Shown here one piece after another: positions 7,820 through 16,306 of a DNA stretch of 33,695 nt. This DNA is from Rubrivivax gelatinosus (GTDB lineage Bacteria; Pseudomonadota; Gammaproteobacteria; Burkholderiales; Burkholderiaceae_C). Both the position numbers and the translations under genes were made by a program. The first letter of the stretch is position 1. Every line of letters starts with the position of its first letter. The notes beneath the pieces were generated by a model, which was not told the origin of the DNA, did not search any database, and worked only from the letters and a program-made list of their open reading frames with translations. The stretch lies in assembly GCF_016583785.1 (NCBI RefSeq), contig NZ_NRRU01000059.1, positions 1 to 33,695 of the forward strand. The letters are read 5' to 3'.

Positions 7820-8965
7820 ATGGCCGACAAGAACGACGGCGGCGACAAGACCGAAAAGCCCACCCCGAAGAAGCTGCAGGACGCGCGCCGCAAGGGCCAG
7901 GTGCCCAAGAGCCGCGACCTGTCGAGCACCGTGCCGCTGGCCGCCTGGCTGGCGGTGTTCGTGCTGGGGACGGCCTATGCCGGGCGCGAGCTGGCGCTGC
8001 TGGTCGACGCGGCGCTCGCCGCCGTCGACCAGCCTTTCGAGCAGGCCGCACCTGCCCTGGGCGCTCTGGCCTGGCGCACCGGCGTCGCGCTGAGCGCGCT
8101 GGCGCTGCTGCCCGCGGCTGCGGTCGGCCTGGTGACGGAGTTCCTGCAGGCCGGGCCGGTGTTCAGCAGCGAGCGCCTCAAGCCCAAGGCCGAGCACCTG
8201 AACCCGGTCGAAGGCATCAAGCGCATGTTCACGCTGGACAACCTGGTCGAGCTCGCCAAGTCGCTGTTCAAGTGCGTGCTGCTGCTGCTGATCGGCCTGC
8301 TCGTGCTGCGCGGCGTGATGCCCGACAGCGCGCGCCTGTTTCAGGCTCCGGGCGGCGTGCAGGCGACGGGCGCGCTGCTGATGGCGGTGACGCAGCAGGC
8401 GCTGGGCTGGACGCTGCTCGGCTTCGTGCTCGTGTCGGTGCTGGACCTGGCCTGGCAGCAGCACTCGTTCACGCGCAAGCTGCGCATGAGCCTGCGCGAC
8501 ATCCGCCAGGAGACCAAGGAAAGCGAAGGCGACCCGCAGGTGCGGCAGCAGCGCCGCCAGGCGCATCAGGAGTGGTCGCAGCGCAATGCGCAGCAGGCGG
8601 CGCGCCAGGCCAACGTGCTCGTCGTCAACCCGACGCACGTGGCGATCGCGATCGACTACGACCGCGACCGCTGCCCGGTGCCGGTGGTCAGCGCCAAGGG
8701 CGAGGACCATGTCGCGCGCGCGATGCGCGAGGCGGCCGAGGAGGCGGGCGTGCCGATCGTGCGCAACGTCGCGCTGGCGCGCGAACTGCTGGCGCGCGGC
8801 GAGGTCGGCGCGCTGGTGCCGGCCGATCTCTTCGACCTGGTGGCCGAGGTCGTGCTCTGGGCGCGCGAGGTGCGCCAGGCGATGCAGGCCGGCGACGGGC
8901 CGCCGCGGCAGGCGGCCCCGGGCGAGGACCTGAGCGCCTACCCCGGCGCCGCGCCCGGGCGCTGA
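7820..8965 (+). CDS. sctU: Type III secretion switch protein SctU
   Basis: A 381-residue FlhB/SctU-family protein: four hydrophobic segments in the N-terminal two thirds, then a cytosolic domain with the autocleavage motif NPTH at residues 270-273 (cleavage between Asn and Pro). SctU sets the substrate switch from early to late cargo. The N-terminal TEKPTPKKLQDARRKGQVPKS stretch, read here from Thr11 onward, is typical for the family. The ATG at 7820 was chosen because it starts just before this conserved block; the ribosome-binding site is weak (CACGAGCCG). The gene is split from the rest of the injectisome genes and read divergently from the lytic transglycosylase. A FliO-like gene follows after 8 bp. 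Confidence 0.95.
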   Translation: MADKNDGGDKTEKPTPKKLQDARRKGQVPKSRDLSSTVPLAAWLAVFVLGTAYAGRELALLVDAALAAVDQPFEQAAPALGALAWRTGVALSALALLPAAAVGLVTEFLQAGPVFSSERLKPKAEHLNPVEGIKRMFTLDNLVELAKSLFKCVLLLLIGLLVLRGVMPDSARLFQAPGGVQATGALLMAVTQQALGWTLLGFVLVSVLDLAWQQHSFTRKLRMSLRDIRQETKESEGDPQVRQQRRQAHQEWSQRNAQQAARQANVLVVNPTHVAIAIDYDRDRCPVPVVSAKGEDHVARAMREAAEEAGVPIVRNVALARELLARGEVGALVPADLFDLVAEVVLWAREVRQAMQAGDGPPRQAAPGEDLSAYPGAAPGR

Positions 8966-8973
8966 GCACCGGC

Positions 8974-9291
8974 ATGGACGAACTCTGGCGGGGCCTGCTG
9001 GGAAGCGCGTTGGCGCTGCTGGTGGTGCTGGCGCTGGCCTGGGGCGCGCTGCACGCCTGGCGCCGCCTGAGCCGCAGCGCGGGCATGGCCGGCGCGGGCG
9101 CGGCCGATCTGCAGCTGCTGCGCACGCTGGCGCTGGGCCCGCGCGAGCGCCTGGTGCTGGTGCGCCACGGCGGCGACGAGTTGCTGCTGGGTGTAGGCAC
9201 CGACGGCATCCGGCTGCTGAACCGGCTCCCGGCCGCCGGTGCCGGCGTACCGGCACGGCCCGAGGTGCCGGCCGGGCCCGATGGCGGCTGA
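8974..9291 (+). CDS. FliO-like export-apparatus protein next to sctU
   Basis: A 105-residue protein with one N-terminal membrane helix (about 7-28) and a small cytosolic domain containing LRTLALGPRERLVLVRHGG, then ELLLGVGTDGIRLLNRLP. This matches the FliO/MopB pattern in which a strand, a LGPRERL motif and a LLLG-x-T/V segment form a compact beta domain. FliO is known as the assembly chaperone of the flagellar FliP gate complex and is usually reported as absent from injectisomes. The gene lies 8 bp downstream of sctU, on the same strand, and is almost certainly co-transcribed with it. A bona fide flagellar fliO is present at 31023-31376, so this is a second, divergent copy. The family call is by eye; the role in the injectisome is inference. 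Confidence 0.72.
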   Translation: MDELWRGLLGSALALLVVLALAWGALHAWRRLSRSAGMAGAGAADLQLLRTLALGPRERLVLVRHGGDELLLGVGTDGIRLLNRLPAAGAGVPARPEVPAGPDGG

Positions 9292-9390
9292 GGCGCCAGC
9301 CGGGCGGCGCGCGCCGGGTTGACGTTATGGTTGCGCCCGTTTTCACCTTTTCGGAAGTGCCGCGCCGTCCCCGCCGTGCGCGGATGAACC

Positions 9391-10737
9391 ATGGATGTCG
9401 CATTCGCCCTGCAGCTGCTGCTGATCCTCGCCTGCCTGTTTTTCGGCGCGCGCCGCGGCGGCCTCGCGCTCGGCCTGCTCGGCGGCATCGGCATCGTCGT
9501 GCTCGTCTTCGGCTTCGGGCTCAAACCCGGCCGGCCGCCGGTCGAGGTGATGCTGACCATCGTCGCCGTCGTCGCCGCGTCGGCCACGCTGCAGGCTTCC
9601 GGCGGCCTGGACGTGCTGCTGCAGGCGGCCGAGAAGCTGCTGCGCCGCAACCCGCGCTACGTCTCGGTCGTGGCACCGCTGACGACGGCCTCGCTGACCA
9701 TGCTCTGCGGCACCGGCCACGTCGTCTACACGATGCTGCCGATCATCTACGACGTCGCGATCAAGAACGGCGTGCGCCCCGAGCGCCCGATGGCCGCGGC
9801 CTCGATCGCCAGCCAGATGGGCATCATCGCCAGCCCGGTGTCGGTGGCCGTGGTCTCGCTGGTGGCCTTCATGGCCGCGGCGCCGGTGGCCGGCCACGTG
9901 ATCGACTTCGCGACGCTGCTGTCGGTCACGGTGCCCTCGACGCTGGTCGGCGTGCTGGCGATCGGCGCCTTCAGCTGGTTCCGCGGCAAGGACCTGGAGG
10001 ACGACCCCGAGTTCCAGGCCTTGATCGCCACGCCCGAAGGCCGTGCCCGCGTCTACGGCGAAGGCACGACGCTGATCGGCAAGACGCTGGAGCGCCGCCA
10101 GTGGGTGGCGATGTGGATCTTCGTCGGCGCCATCGTCGTCGTCGCGCTGCTGGGTGCGGTCGAGTCGCTGCGGCCGGTCTTCGACGGCAAGCCGCTGTCG
10201 ATGGTGCTGACGATCCAGATGTTCATGCTGCTGGCCGGCGCGCTGATCCTGCTGGCCACGCGCACCGACGCGGCGGCGGTGTCCAAGAACGAGGTCTTCC
10301 GCGCCGGCATGGTCGCCGTGATCGCCGTCTTCGGCATCGCCTGGATGGCCGACACGATGTTCGACGCCCATCTCGGCGCGATGAAGGACACGCTCGCCGG
10401 CATGGTGCGCGAGCACCCGTGGACCTATGCGCTGGCGCTGCTGATCGTCAGCAAGTTCGTCAACTCGCAGGCCGCGGCGATCAGCGCGCTGGTGCCGGTG
10501 GCGCTGTCCGTCGGTGTGCCGCCGGGTTACGTGGTCGCCTTCGCTGCCGCCTGCTACGGCTACTACATCCTGCCGACCTACCCCAGCGATCTGGCGGCGA
10601 TCCAGTTCGACCGATCCGGCACGACGCACATCGGCCGCTGGGTCATCAACCACAGCTTCATCCTGCCGGGTCTGATCGGCGTCGGCAGCAGCTGTCTGGC
10701 CGGCTGGCTGATGGCCGAGGTGCGCGGGTTGATCTAG
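9391..10737 (+). CDS. Anaerobic C4-dicarboxylate transporter, DcuA/DcuB family
   Basis: A 448-residue polytopic membrane protein of the Dcu family, which exchanges or takes up fumarate, malate, aspartate and succinate across the inner membrane. The start [20 protein letters not shown] and the segments [38 protein letters not shown] and [22 protein letters not shown] (seen from Tyr to Phe) are characteristic. DcuA and DcuB cannot be separated by eye. The ATG at 9391 lies 99 bp after the FliO-like gene. The spacer has a TTGACG near 9319 but no good -10. No FNR site was seen. The gene is probably monocistronic and not part of the T3SS. Confidence 0.9.
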   Translation: MDVAFALQLLLILACLFFGARRGGLALGLLGGIGIVVLVFGFGLKPGRPPVEVMLTIVAVVAASATLQASGGLDVLLQAAEKLLRRNPRYVSVVAPLTTASLTMLCGTGHVVYTMLPIIYDVAIKNGVRPERPMAAASIASQMGIIASPVSVAVVSLVAFMAAAPVAGHVIDFATLLSVTVPSTLVGVLAIGAFSWFRGKDLEDDPEFQALIATPEGRARVYGEGTTLIGKTLERRQWVAMWIFVGAIVVVALLGAVESLRPVFDGKPLSMVLTIQMFMLLAGALILLATRTDAAAVSKNEVFRAGMVAVIAVFGIAWMADTMFDAHLGAMKDTLAGMVREHPWTYALALLIVSKFVNSQAAAISALVPVALSVGVPPGYVVAFAAACYGYYILPTYPSDLAAIQFDRSGTTHIGRWVINHSFILPGLIGVGSSCLAGWLMAEVRGLI

Positions 10738-10940
10738 CGGCGTTCGCGGGTTCCGCGGGTTCTGCGGGACGCCCGGCGTGAGATAGGCACTGAACTCGGT
10801 TGATTTCGGTCATGACACCCGGGATCAGGTCAAGCCGGGGCCGGCGGCACCGATAGCCCGGCAGAGCCTGGTTGATGCGGAGGAGATCGTGCTCCTTCCG
10901 GACCTGTCTGCCGTCGCAACTCTCCCGACCGAGTCCCCGA
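10738..10940 (+). promoter_or_regulatory. Leader of the chemoreceptor gene with a candidate sigma-28 promoter
   Basis: The stretch TCAAGCCG (10830-10837), 11 bp, ACCGATAG (10849-10856) resembles the flagellar sigma-28 consensus TAAAGTTT-N11-GCCGATAA, with the spacing exact, six of eight matches in the -10 half (CCGATA core) and T-AAG in the -35 half. It points towards the methyl-accepting protein starting at 10941, a typical late flagellar-class gene. Near the upstream end, GCGGGTTC is repeated in tandem (about 10747-10763), with no evident function. No other gene is seen here. Confidence 0.5.
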
Positions 10941-12521
10941 ATGAACCTCTTTCGAAATCTCGGCATCAGCCGCCGTCTGTACGCGGTTTCGCTGCTGCTC
11001 ATCGCCGGCCTGACGGCGCTTGCCGTCAACAACTGGATCCAGCTGAACCACGTCCGCGACCTGGCCTACAGCTCCGGCAAGGTCAAGGTGCTGCAGCTGG
11101 GGCTGATCGCCAGCACCGAGCTGCGGGTGTCGCAGGTGCTGCTGGACCTGCGCCACGCGCTGCTGATGAACAAGCCCGCCGAGACCGATGTGGCGGCGCA
11201 AGGCATCCAGGCCAAACGTGCCCAGATCTCGCAGAACGACGCCGACTTCCTGAAGCAGATCGACAGCCCCGAAGCCCGCGACGCCTTCCGCCGCGACTGG
11301 CTGGACCTGCAGGGCGTGACCTGGCCGGTGGCCGAAGCCAACATGCAGCTGCTGCGTGATGGCCAGACCGAGGCCGCGGTGACGATGCTGATCGACAAGA
11401 CGATCCCGACCTTCGCCCGCATGCAGGCCTGGCTGGAGGCAGAACGCAGCCGCCAGGACCAGCAGCTGAGCCAGGAGGTCCAGGCCATCGGCACGGTGGC
11501 CGACAGCATCCGCATCCAGCTGGTGAGCCTGGTGGCGGTCATCGCCGTCGGCCTGCTTGCGCTGTCGTGGTCCATCGCGCGCACGCTGCGCCACCGCGTC
11601 GCGGCTTCGCAGGAGGTGGCCGAGCGCGTGCGCACCGGCGACTTCACCGTCACCGTCGACGACCCGGTGCGCGACGAGTTCAGCCCGCTGCTGCAGTCGC
11701 TGGCCGCGATGCAGGCCTCGCTGACCGAGGTCGTCGGCCAGGTGCGGGCCGGCGCCGAAGGCGTGGCCACCGCCAGCGGCCAGATCGCACAGGGCAACCA
11801 GGACCTGTCGGCGCGCACCGAGCAGCAGGCCAGCTCGCTGCAGCAGACCTCGGCGACGATGGAGCAGCTCGGCAGCACGGTGCGCAACAACGCCGACAGC
11901 GCCAAGCAGGCGAATCAGCTCGCGCAGGGCGCCTCGGCCATCGCCGCCCAGGGCGGTGTCGTCGTCGGCCGGGTCGTCACGACGATGCAGGGCATCAACG
12001 ACAGCAGCCGCAAGATCGGCGACATCATCAGCGTCATCGACGGCATCGCTTTCCAGACCAACATCCTGGCGCTGAACGCGGCCGTCGAGGCTGCACGCGC
12101 CGGCGAGCAGGGCCGCGGCTTTGCCGTCGTCGCCAGCGAAGTGCGCAGCCTGGCGCAGCGCAGCGCCGAGGCCGCACGCGAGATCAAGGTGCTGATCGGC
12201 CGCAGCGTCGAGCAGGTGCAGCAGGGCACGGTGCTGGTCGACCAGGCCGGCAAGACCATGGGCGAGATCGTTGGCTCGATCCAGCGTGTCAGCGACATCG
12301 TCGCCGAGATCACCTCGGCCAGCGCCGAGCAGAGCGCCGGCGTGCAGCAGGTCGGCGAGGCCGTCAGCCAGATGGACCGGGCGACGCAGCAGAACGCGGC
12401 GCTGGTCGAGGAGAGCGCGGCCGCGGCCGAGAGCCTCAAGGGCCAGGCGCAAAGCCTGGTGCAGGCGGTGGCGGTGTTCAAGCTTTCGCGCGACGGGCGC
12501 GCGCCCGCATCGGCCTGGTGA
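10941..12521 (+). CDS. Methyl-accepting chemotaxis protein
   Basis: A 526-residue chemoreceptor. Transmembrane helix 1 is at about 13-31, a periplasmic four-helix-bundle type ligand domain at 32-190, transmembrane helix 2 at 192-211, a HAMP domain at about 212-265, and a long coiled-coil signalling domain. The hairpin tip is recognisable at about 366-416: [20 protein letters not shown], then [19 protein letters not shown]. It couples through CheW to CheA to control the flagellum. There is no C-terminal NWETF-like tether, so it probably relies on other receptors for efficient methylation. The ligand cannot be read from the sequence. The ATG at 10941 gives a normal short cytosolic start ([14 protein letters not shown]). 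Confidence 0.95.
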   Translation: MNLFRNLGISRRLYAVSLLLIAGLTALAVNNWIQLNHVRDLAYSSGKVKVLQLGLIASTELRVSQVLLDLRHALLMNKPAETDVAAQGIQAKRAQISQNDADFLKQIDSPEARDAFRRDWLDLQGVTWPVAEANMQLLRDGQTEAAVTMLIDKTIPTFARMQAWLEAERSRQDQQLSQEVQAIGTVADSIRIQLVSLVAVIAVGLLALSWSIARTLRHRVAASQEVAERVRTGDFTVTVDDPVRDEFSPLLQSLAAMQASLTEVVGQVRAGAEGVATASGQIAQGNQDLSARTEQQASSLQQTSATMEQLGSTVRNNADSAKQANQLAQGASAIAAQGGVVVGRVVTTMQGINDSSRKIGDIISVIDGIAFQTNILALNAAVEAARAGEQGRGFAVVASEVRSLAQRSAEAAREIKVLIGRSVEQVQQGTVLVDQAGKTMGEIVGSIQRVSDIVAEITSASAEQSAGVQQVGEAVSQMDRATQQNAALVEESAAAAESLKGQAQSLVQAVAVFKLSRDGRAPASAW

Positions 12522-12531
12522 TAGCTGTGGT

Positions 12532-12547
12532 CGCGGCCCCGGCCGCG
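12532..12547. terminator. GC-rich hairpin between convergent genes
   Basis: CGCGGCC, CC, GGCCGCG forms a perfect 7-bp stem (12532-12538 with 12541-12547) in the 28 bp between the chemoreceptor stop and the stop of the minus-strand gene. There is no U tract. A role as a bidirectional transcription end is inferred from position. Confidence 0.45.
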
Positions 12548-12549
12548 GC

Positions 12550-12942
12550 TCAGGCGTCTTCTTCGGCCTCGATGATCAGACGCAGGCGCTCGGCTCCTTC
12601 GCACTCGACCAGGGCCTGCACGCGCAGCTCGCGCGCCACCGGCACGCTGTGGCGGAAGCGGTAGTCCAGGCCGTCGTAGCCGCTGTCGGCATCGGTGCCG
12701 ATGCGGCGCGACCACTGCAGCTCGCCGTCGGCGAGCACACGCAGCTCGTGCCAGGGCGTGCGTGCGCCGGGGCGGGCGCGCACGCTCATCGTGACGCTGA
12801 TCTCGAAGCGGCGCTCGCGCCGGGCGTCGGCGGGGATCGTGAGCAGCGCGTCGGGCTGCTCGCCCGCGTCCAGGCGCCAGCGTTCGGGGCGCGGCGCTGT
12901 CTGGGCAGCGGAAGAAGATGGGGAGCGGGCCACGGCGTGCAC
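12550..12942 (-). CDS. Hypothetical protein of about 130 residues
   Basis: I do not recognise this family. The protein is soluble, without a clear signal peptide or membrane helix. The C-terminal 90 residues look like a beta-rich domain: WRLDAGEQPDALLTIPAD, WHELRVLADGELQWSRRIG and LRVQALVECEGAERLRLII alternate strands, with an acidic end (EAEEDA). The start is uncertain. The frame stays open to 13059, but GTG at 12942 is a reasonable beginning since the part upstream is Arg/Ala/Ser-rich and would overlap the promoter of the divergent SUI1 gene. It converges with the chemoreceptor, and no operon partner is visible. Confidence 0.6.
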   Translation of the reverse strand: MHAVARSPSSSAAQTAPRPERWRLDAGEQPDALLTIPADARRERRFEISVTMSVRARPGARTPWHELRVLADGELQWSRRIGTDADSGYDGLDYRFRHSVPVARELRVQALVECEGAERLRLIIEAEEDA

Positions 12943-13136
12943 GACGGGAGCTGCAAAGGGCGGCGAGCGTAGCGCAGCACGTGCAAGAGCGCACGTCGCC
13001 CTTGCCGACGCGGCGTTTATGCTCTTGCACCGGCCGTCATGGCGGCGCCGGCCCGACACTCGATTCTTGCGATGAACGACCTCGATCCGATCCCGGCCAC
13101 CGCCCGCGTGTGCCGCAGCGCACGACTATGGGCGCG

Positions 13137-13502
13137 ATGAACGATCGCCGCCGCGCGGGCGGCGGCCTGGTCTACTCGACCGAAGCCGGCCGCATGTGCC
13201 CGGCCTGCCGCCAGCCGGTGGCGCAGTGCAGCTGCCGCGCCGCGCCGCCGGTTGCGGCCGGCGACGGCATCGTGCGCGTCGCGCGCGAGACCTCCGGCCG
13301 CGGCGGCAAGGCGGTCACCGTGGTGCGCGGGCTGGCGCTGGATGCAGCGGCGCTGGCCGAACTCGCGCGCCGGCTGAAGGCGCTGTGCGGCAGCGGCGGC
13401 ACCGTGCGCGAGGGCACGATCGAGATCCAGGGTGAACACCGCGACAAGCTGCTCGCCTTCCTCCAGCAGCAAGGCTGGACGGTGCGGCGCAGCGGCGGCT
13501 GA
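13137..13502 (+). CDS. yciH: SUI1/eIF1-family protein (YciH)
   Basis: A 121-residue homologue of bacterial YciH, related to eukaryotic initiation factor 1. The N-terminus starts GGGLVYSTEAGRMCPACRQP, with four Cys (21, 24, 31, 33) that could hold a zinc ion. The SUI1 fold spans about residues 45-118, with GRGGKAVTVVRGL, CGSGGTVREGTIEIQGE and a closing QQGWTVRR. In E. coli the relative binds the 30S subunit and affects initiation fidelity. An in-frame ATG at 13128 would add three residues (MGA); the downstream ATG was kept because the family start is usually close to GGGLVYST. The gene is isolated, divergent from the hypothetical gene. Confidence 0.9.
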   Translation: MNDRRRAGGGLVYSTEAGRMCPACRQPVAQCSCRAAPPVAAGDGIVRVARETSGRGGKAVTVVRGLALDAAALAELARRLKALCGSGGTVREGTIEIQGEHRDKLLAFLQQQGWTVRRSGG

Positions 13503-13527
13503 AAGGCGCGCGCACGCGACGGCTCGA

Positions 13528-13554
13528 CCCCTTGCCGATGGGCGGCTGAAGGGG
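13528..13554. terminator. Hairpin between convergent genes
   Basis: CCCCTT-GCCG (13528-13537) pairs with CGGC-(TG bulge)-AAGGGG (13543-13554) around the loop ATGGG. It lies in the 84-bp gap between the stops of yciH (plus) and the double-CxxC gene (minus), where a shared terminator is expected. No U tract is present. Confidence 0.5.
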
Positions 13555-13586
13555 CCGTAGGCGACCGGGCGCGGCCCGTGTCGGAC

Positions 13587-13844
13587 TCAGGTCGCCGGGC
13601 TGGTGATGCCCAGGCAGTTGTTGCAGCGGCCCAGGCCGCGCAGGCGCGGGTCGGGCTTGCCGTCGCCCGTCTTGAAGTTGGCGTGGCACTTGATGCACAC
13701 GTACATCTTCGAGCTGGACATCATCGGCTTGACGCCGGGTTCGGAGTTGGGACGTGCGGCGGTGTACTCGGCCTGAGTCTGGCGGAGCTTGGGGCCTGAC
13801 GCGGCGGGGGTAGAAGTGGGTGCTGCGGAACGGCGGGTGGCCAT
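13587..13844 (-). CDS. Small double-CxxC protein
   Basis: An 85-residue protein with a disordered Ala/Ser/Thr/Pro-rich N-terminus (1-45) and a compact C-terminal part, MYVCIKCHANF then LGRCNNCLGI, with Cys at 50, 53, 74 and 77. Two CxxC knuckles about 20 residues apart suggest a rubredoxin- or zinc-ribbon-like site. The first knuckle is also CIKCH, the form of a c-type haem motif, but there is no signal peptide, so haem attachment is unlikely. The ATG at 13844 is preceded by a divergent region shared with the DUF3422 gene. Function unknown. Confidence 0.75.
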   Translation of the reverse strand: MATRRSAAPTSTPAASGPKLRQTQAEYTAARPNSEPGVKPMMSSSKMYVCIKCHANFKTGDGKPDPRLRGLGRCNNCLGITSPAT

Positions 13845-13986
13845 GGCGCTGTGTCGGAGGCTGAAGGGCCTCGTGCTATCGCTAACCCCCTATTGTCCGC
13901 TGAAAAGGGGCCGACCCGCTGCTTGATCCGTGTCGCCTCGATCAATCAGGGGGGATGCCATACTCACGATCCTCAGGTCACGTCTG

Positions 13987-15276
13987 ATGCCGCAGCTTCC
14001 GCCCGACTATCCCGGCCGTTTCGAACTCGCCGACGAAGTTCACGCTCGCCCTCCCGAGCCGCTCGAACTGCCGTCGCGCGCGACCTATGTCGCCGTGCTC
14101 GTCGACCCGGTCGACCGCGAGCCCGAACGCGCTCACATCGTGCGCCTTTTCGAGGCTTTCGGCATCGAGCCGCCGGCGCCCGGGCTGACGCAGTTCAGCG
14201 CCTCGCTCGGCGCTTTGCGCCTGAAGTGGGAGCGCCACGGCGAGTTCTCGGGCTATGTCTTCCTGGTCGCGGGGCTGAGCCCGACGCCGTTCTCCGAGCC
14301 CGCGACGACGCTGCTGCCGCAAGGCTGGCTCGAAGCGATCCCGGGCCGCACCATCGTCGCCGCGCACGCCAAGCTGGTCGCTTCCGGCGACGCCGTGATC
14401 GACCCGCAGACGCTCACCGACCACTTCGGCGGCAACATCGTCGTCGGCTCGGGCATCGGCGAAGGCGCGGGCTACGCCTTCACCGACTTCAAGATCCACG
14501 CCGACGGCTGCGCGCGTATCGTGCTGATGGACAGCGGCCTGACGCCGCGCCAGGCCGGCCGCATGCTGCAGCGCCTGCTCGAGATCGAGGCCTACCGCAT
14601 GCTCGCGCTGCTGGCGCTGCCGATGGCGCGCGCGCAGCTGCCGCGCATCGTCGAGATCGAACGTTCGCTCGAGAGCCTGACCGGCAGCATCGCCCACGAG
14701 AGCGCCGACGAGGAGCGCCTGCTGCAGGAGCTCACGCGTACCGCCGCCGAGATCGAGCACGAGCTCACCGCCACCCAGTACCGCTTCGGCGCCACGCGCG
14801 CCTATGCCGAGCTGGTGCAGACCCGCATCTCCGAGCTGCGCGAAGAGCGCATCCCCGGCACGCAGACGATCGAGGAGTTCATGGCGCGGCGCTTCACGCC
14901 GGCGGTGGCCACCTGCGCGACCGTCTCGCAGCGCCTGCACGAACTCGCCGACCGTGTCGCCCAGGCCAGCGGGCTGCTGGCCACGCGTGTGGGCATCGCG
15001 CGCGAAAAGCAGAACCAGGCGTTGCTGGCGTCGATGAACCGGCGCGCGCAGCTGCAGCTGCGGCTGCAGAAGGCGGTCGAAGGGCTGTCGATGGCGGCCA
15101 TCGTCTATTACGCGGCCGGCCTCGTCGGTTACGTCGTCAAGGGCGGCAAGGCGGCCGGGCTGCCGCTGGACCCCGAACTCATCGTCGGCCTGTCGATCCC
15201 CGTGCTCGCCGGGCTGGCCTTCCTCGTGCTGCGGCGCACGCGCCGCCACCTCGCCTCGGGCGAGCGTGACAGCTGA
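13987..15276 (+). CDS. DUF3422 family membrane protein
   Basis: A 429-residue protein of the DUF3422 family. The start [20 protein letters not shown] is the usual N-terminal block of the family and fixes the ATG at 13987, although the frame is open further upstream to about 13930. The middle is helical and probably coiled-coil (about 200-350). Two membrane helices sit near the C-terminus ([18 protein letters not shown] and [17 protein letters not shown]), ending in an Arg-rich cytosolic tail. Function is not established. bchI begins 31 bp downstream on the same strand, so the two may share a transcript; whether that has meaning for pigment synthesis is unknown. Confidence 0.88.
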   Translation: MPQLPPDYPGRFELADEVHARPPEPLELPSRATYVAVLVDPVDREPERAHIVRLFEAFGIEPPAPGLTQFSASLGALRLKWERHGEFSGYVFLVAGLSPTPFSEPATTLLPQGWLEAIPGRTIVAAHAKLVASGDAVIDPQTLTDHFGGNIVVGSGIGEGAGYAFTDFKIHADGCARIVLMDSGLTPRQAGRMLQRLLEIEAYRMLALLALPMARAQLPRIVEIERSLESLTGSIAHESADEERLLQELTRTAAEIEHELTATQYRFGATRAYAELVQTRISELREERIPGTQTIEEFMARRFTPAVATCATVSQRLHELADRVAQASGLLATRVGIAREKQNQALLASMNRRAQLQLRLQKAVEGLSMAAIVYYAAGLVGYVVKGGKAAGLPLDPELIVGLSIPVLAGLAFLVLRRTRRHLASGERDS

Positions 15277-15307
15277 ATTTCGCGATCCTCCTGAAAGCCG
15301 TTTCCTC

Positions 15308-16306
15308 ATGAAGTTGACGTATCCCTTCTCGGCCATCGTCGGCCAGGACGAGATGAAGCTCGCCATCCTCATCGCCGCGGTGGACCCGGGCGTCGGCGGT
15401 GTGCTCGTCTTCGGCGACCGCGGCACCGGCAAGTCGACCGCGGTGCGCGGCCTGGCGGCACTGCTGCCCAAAATGAAGGCCGTCGTCGGTTGCCCCTACA
15501 ACCGCGACCCGGCGCTCGAACCCGCCGATGCGCCCAAGCCCAAGACGCATCTGGTGACGGTGCCGGTGGTCGACCTGCCGCTGGGCGCGACCGAGGACCG
15601 CGTCGTCGGCGCGCTCGACCTGGAGCGTGCGCTGTCGCAAGGCGTCAAGGCTTTCGAGCCGGGGCTGCTGGCGCGGGCCAACCGCGGCTTCCTCTACATC
15701 GACGAAGTCAACCTGCTGGAAGACCACCTGGTCGACCTGCTGATCGACGTCGCCGCCTCGGGCGAAAACGTCGTCGAACGTGAAGGCCTGTCGGTGCGCC
15801 ACCCCGCGCGTTTCGTGCTGGTCGGCTCGGGCAACCCGGAAGAAGGCGAGCTGCGGCCGCAGCTGCTCGACCGCTTCGGCCTGTCGGTCGAGGTCAAGAC
15901 GCCGACCGAGATCCCGCTGCGCATCGAGATCGTGCGCCGCCGCGACGCCTTCGAGCACGACCCCGAAGGTTTCGCCGCGAAGTGGCATGCCGAGGACGAA
16001 AAGATCCGCCGCCGCATCCTCGCCGCGCGCAAGCGCCTGAACGAGGTCGCGGTGCCCGACGCCGCGCTCGAACGTGCCGCCCAGCTGTGCATGAAGCTCG
16101 GCACCGACGGCCTGCGCGGCGAGCTGACGCTGATGCGTGCCGCGCGTGCGCTGGCCGCGCTGGACGGCGACAAGGTCGTCGGCGACGCCCAGTTGAAGCG
16201 CATCGCCGCCCCGGCACTGCGCCACCGCCTGCGCCGCAACGTGCTCGACGACGCCGGCTCGACGGTGCGGGTCGACCGCGCCGTGCAGGAACTCTTTCCG
16301 TCCTGA
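15308..16306 (+). CDS. bchI: Magnesium chelatase ATPase subunit BchI
   Basis: A 332-residue AAA+ ATPase. With BchD and BchH it inserts Mg2+ into protoporphyrin IX, the first committed step to bacteriochlorophyll, using ATP. Walker A is GDRGTGKS at 36-43, Walker [11 protein letters not shown] at 128-137, and sensor 1 region [20 protein letters not shown] at 173-192. The N-terminal [17 protein letters not shown] and the insert [10 protein letters not shown] are typical of BchI/ChlI rather than of other MoxR-like ATPases. Length fits the family. The stop and the bchD start share a base (TGATG), so bchI and bchD are probably translated together. Confidence 0.97.
   Translation: MKLTYPFSAIVGQDEMKLAILIAAVDPGVGGVLVFGDRGTGKSTAVRGLAALLPKMKAVVGCPYNRDPALEPADAPKPKTHLVTVPVVDLPLGATEDRVVGALDLERALSQGVKAFEPGLLARANRGFLYIDEVNLLEDHLVDLLIDVAASGENVVEREGLSVRHPARFVLVGSGNPEEGELRPQLLDRFGLSVEVKTPTEIPLRIEIVRRRDAFEHDPEGFAAKWHAEDEKIRRRILAARKRLNEVAVPDAALERAAQLCMKLGTDGLRGELTLMRAARALAALDGDKVVGDAQLKRIAAPALRHRLRRNVLDDAGSTVRVDRAVQELFPS

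Noticed and set aside
10745..10770. Tandem GCGGGTTC copies as a CRISPR or phase-variable repeat
   Set aside because: Only two full copies and a partial one, imperfect, without spacers or a gene in reach.
13680..13710. c-type cytochrome reading of the CIKCH motif
   Set aside because: The protein has no signal peptide or membrane anchor, and a second CxxC fits a zinc site better.
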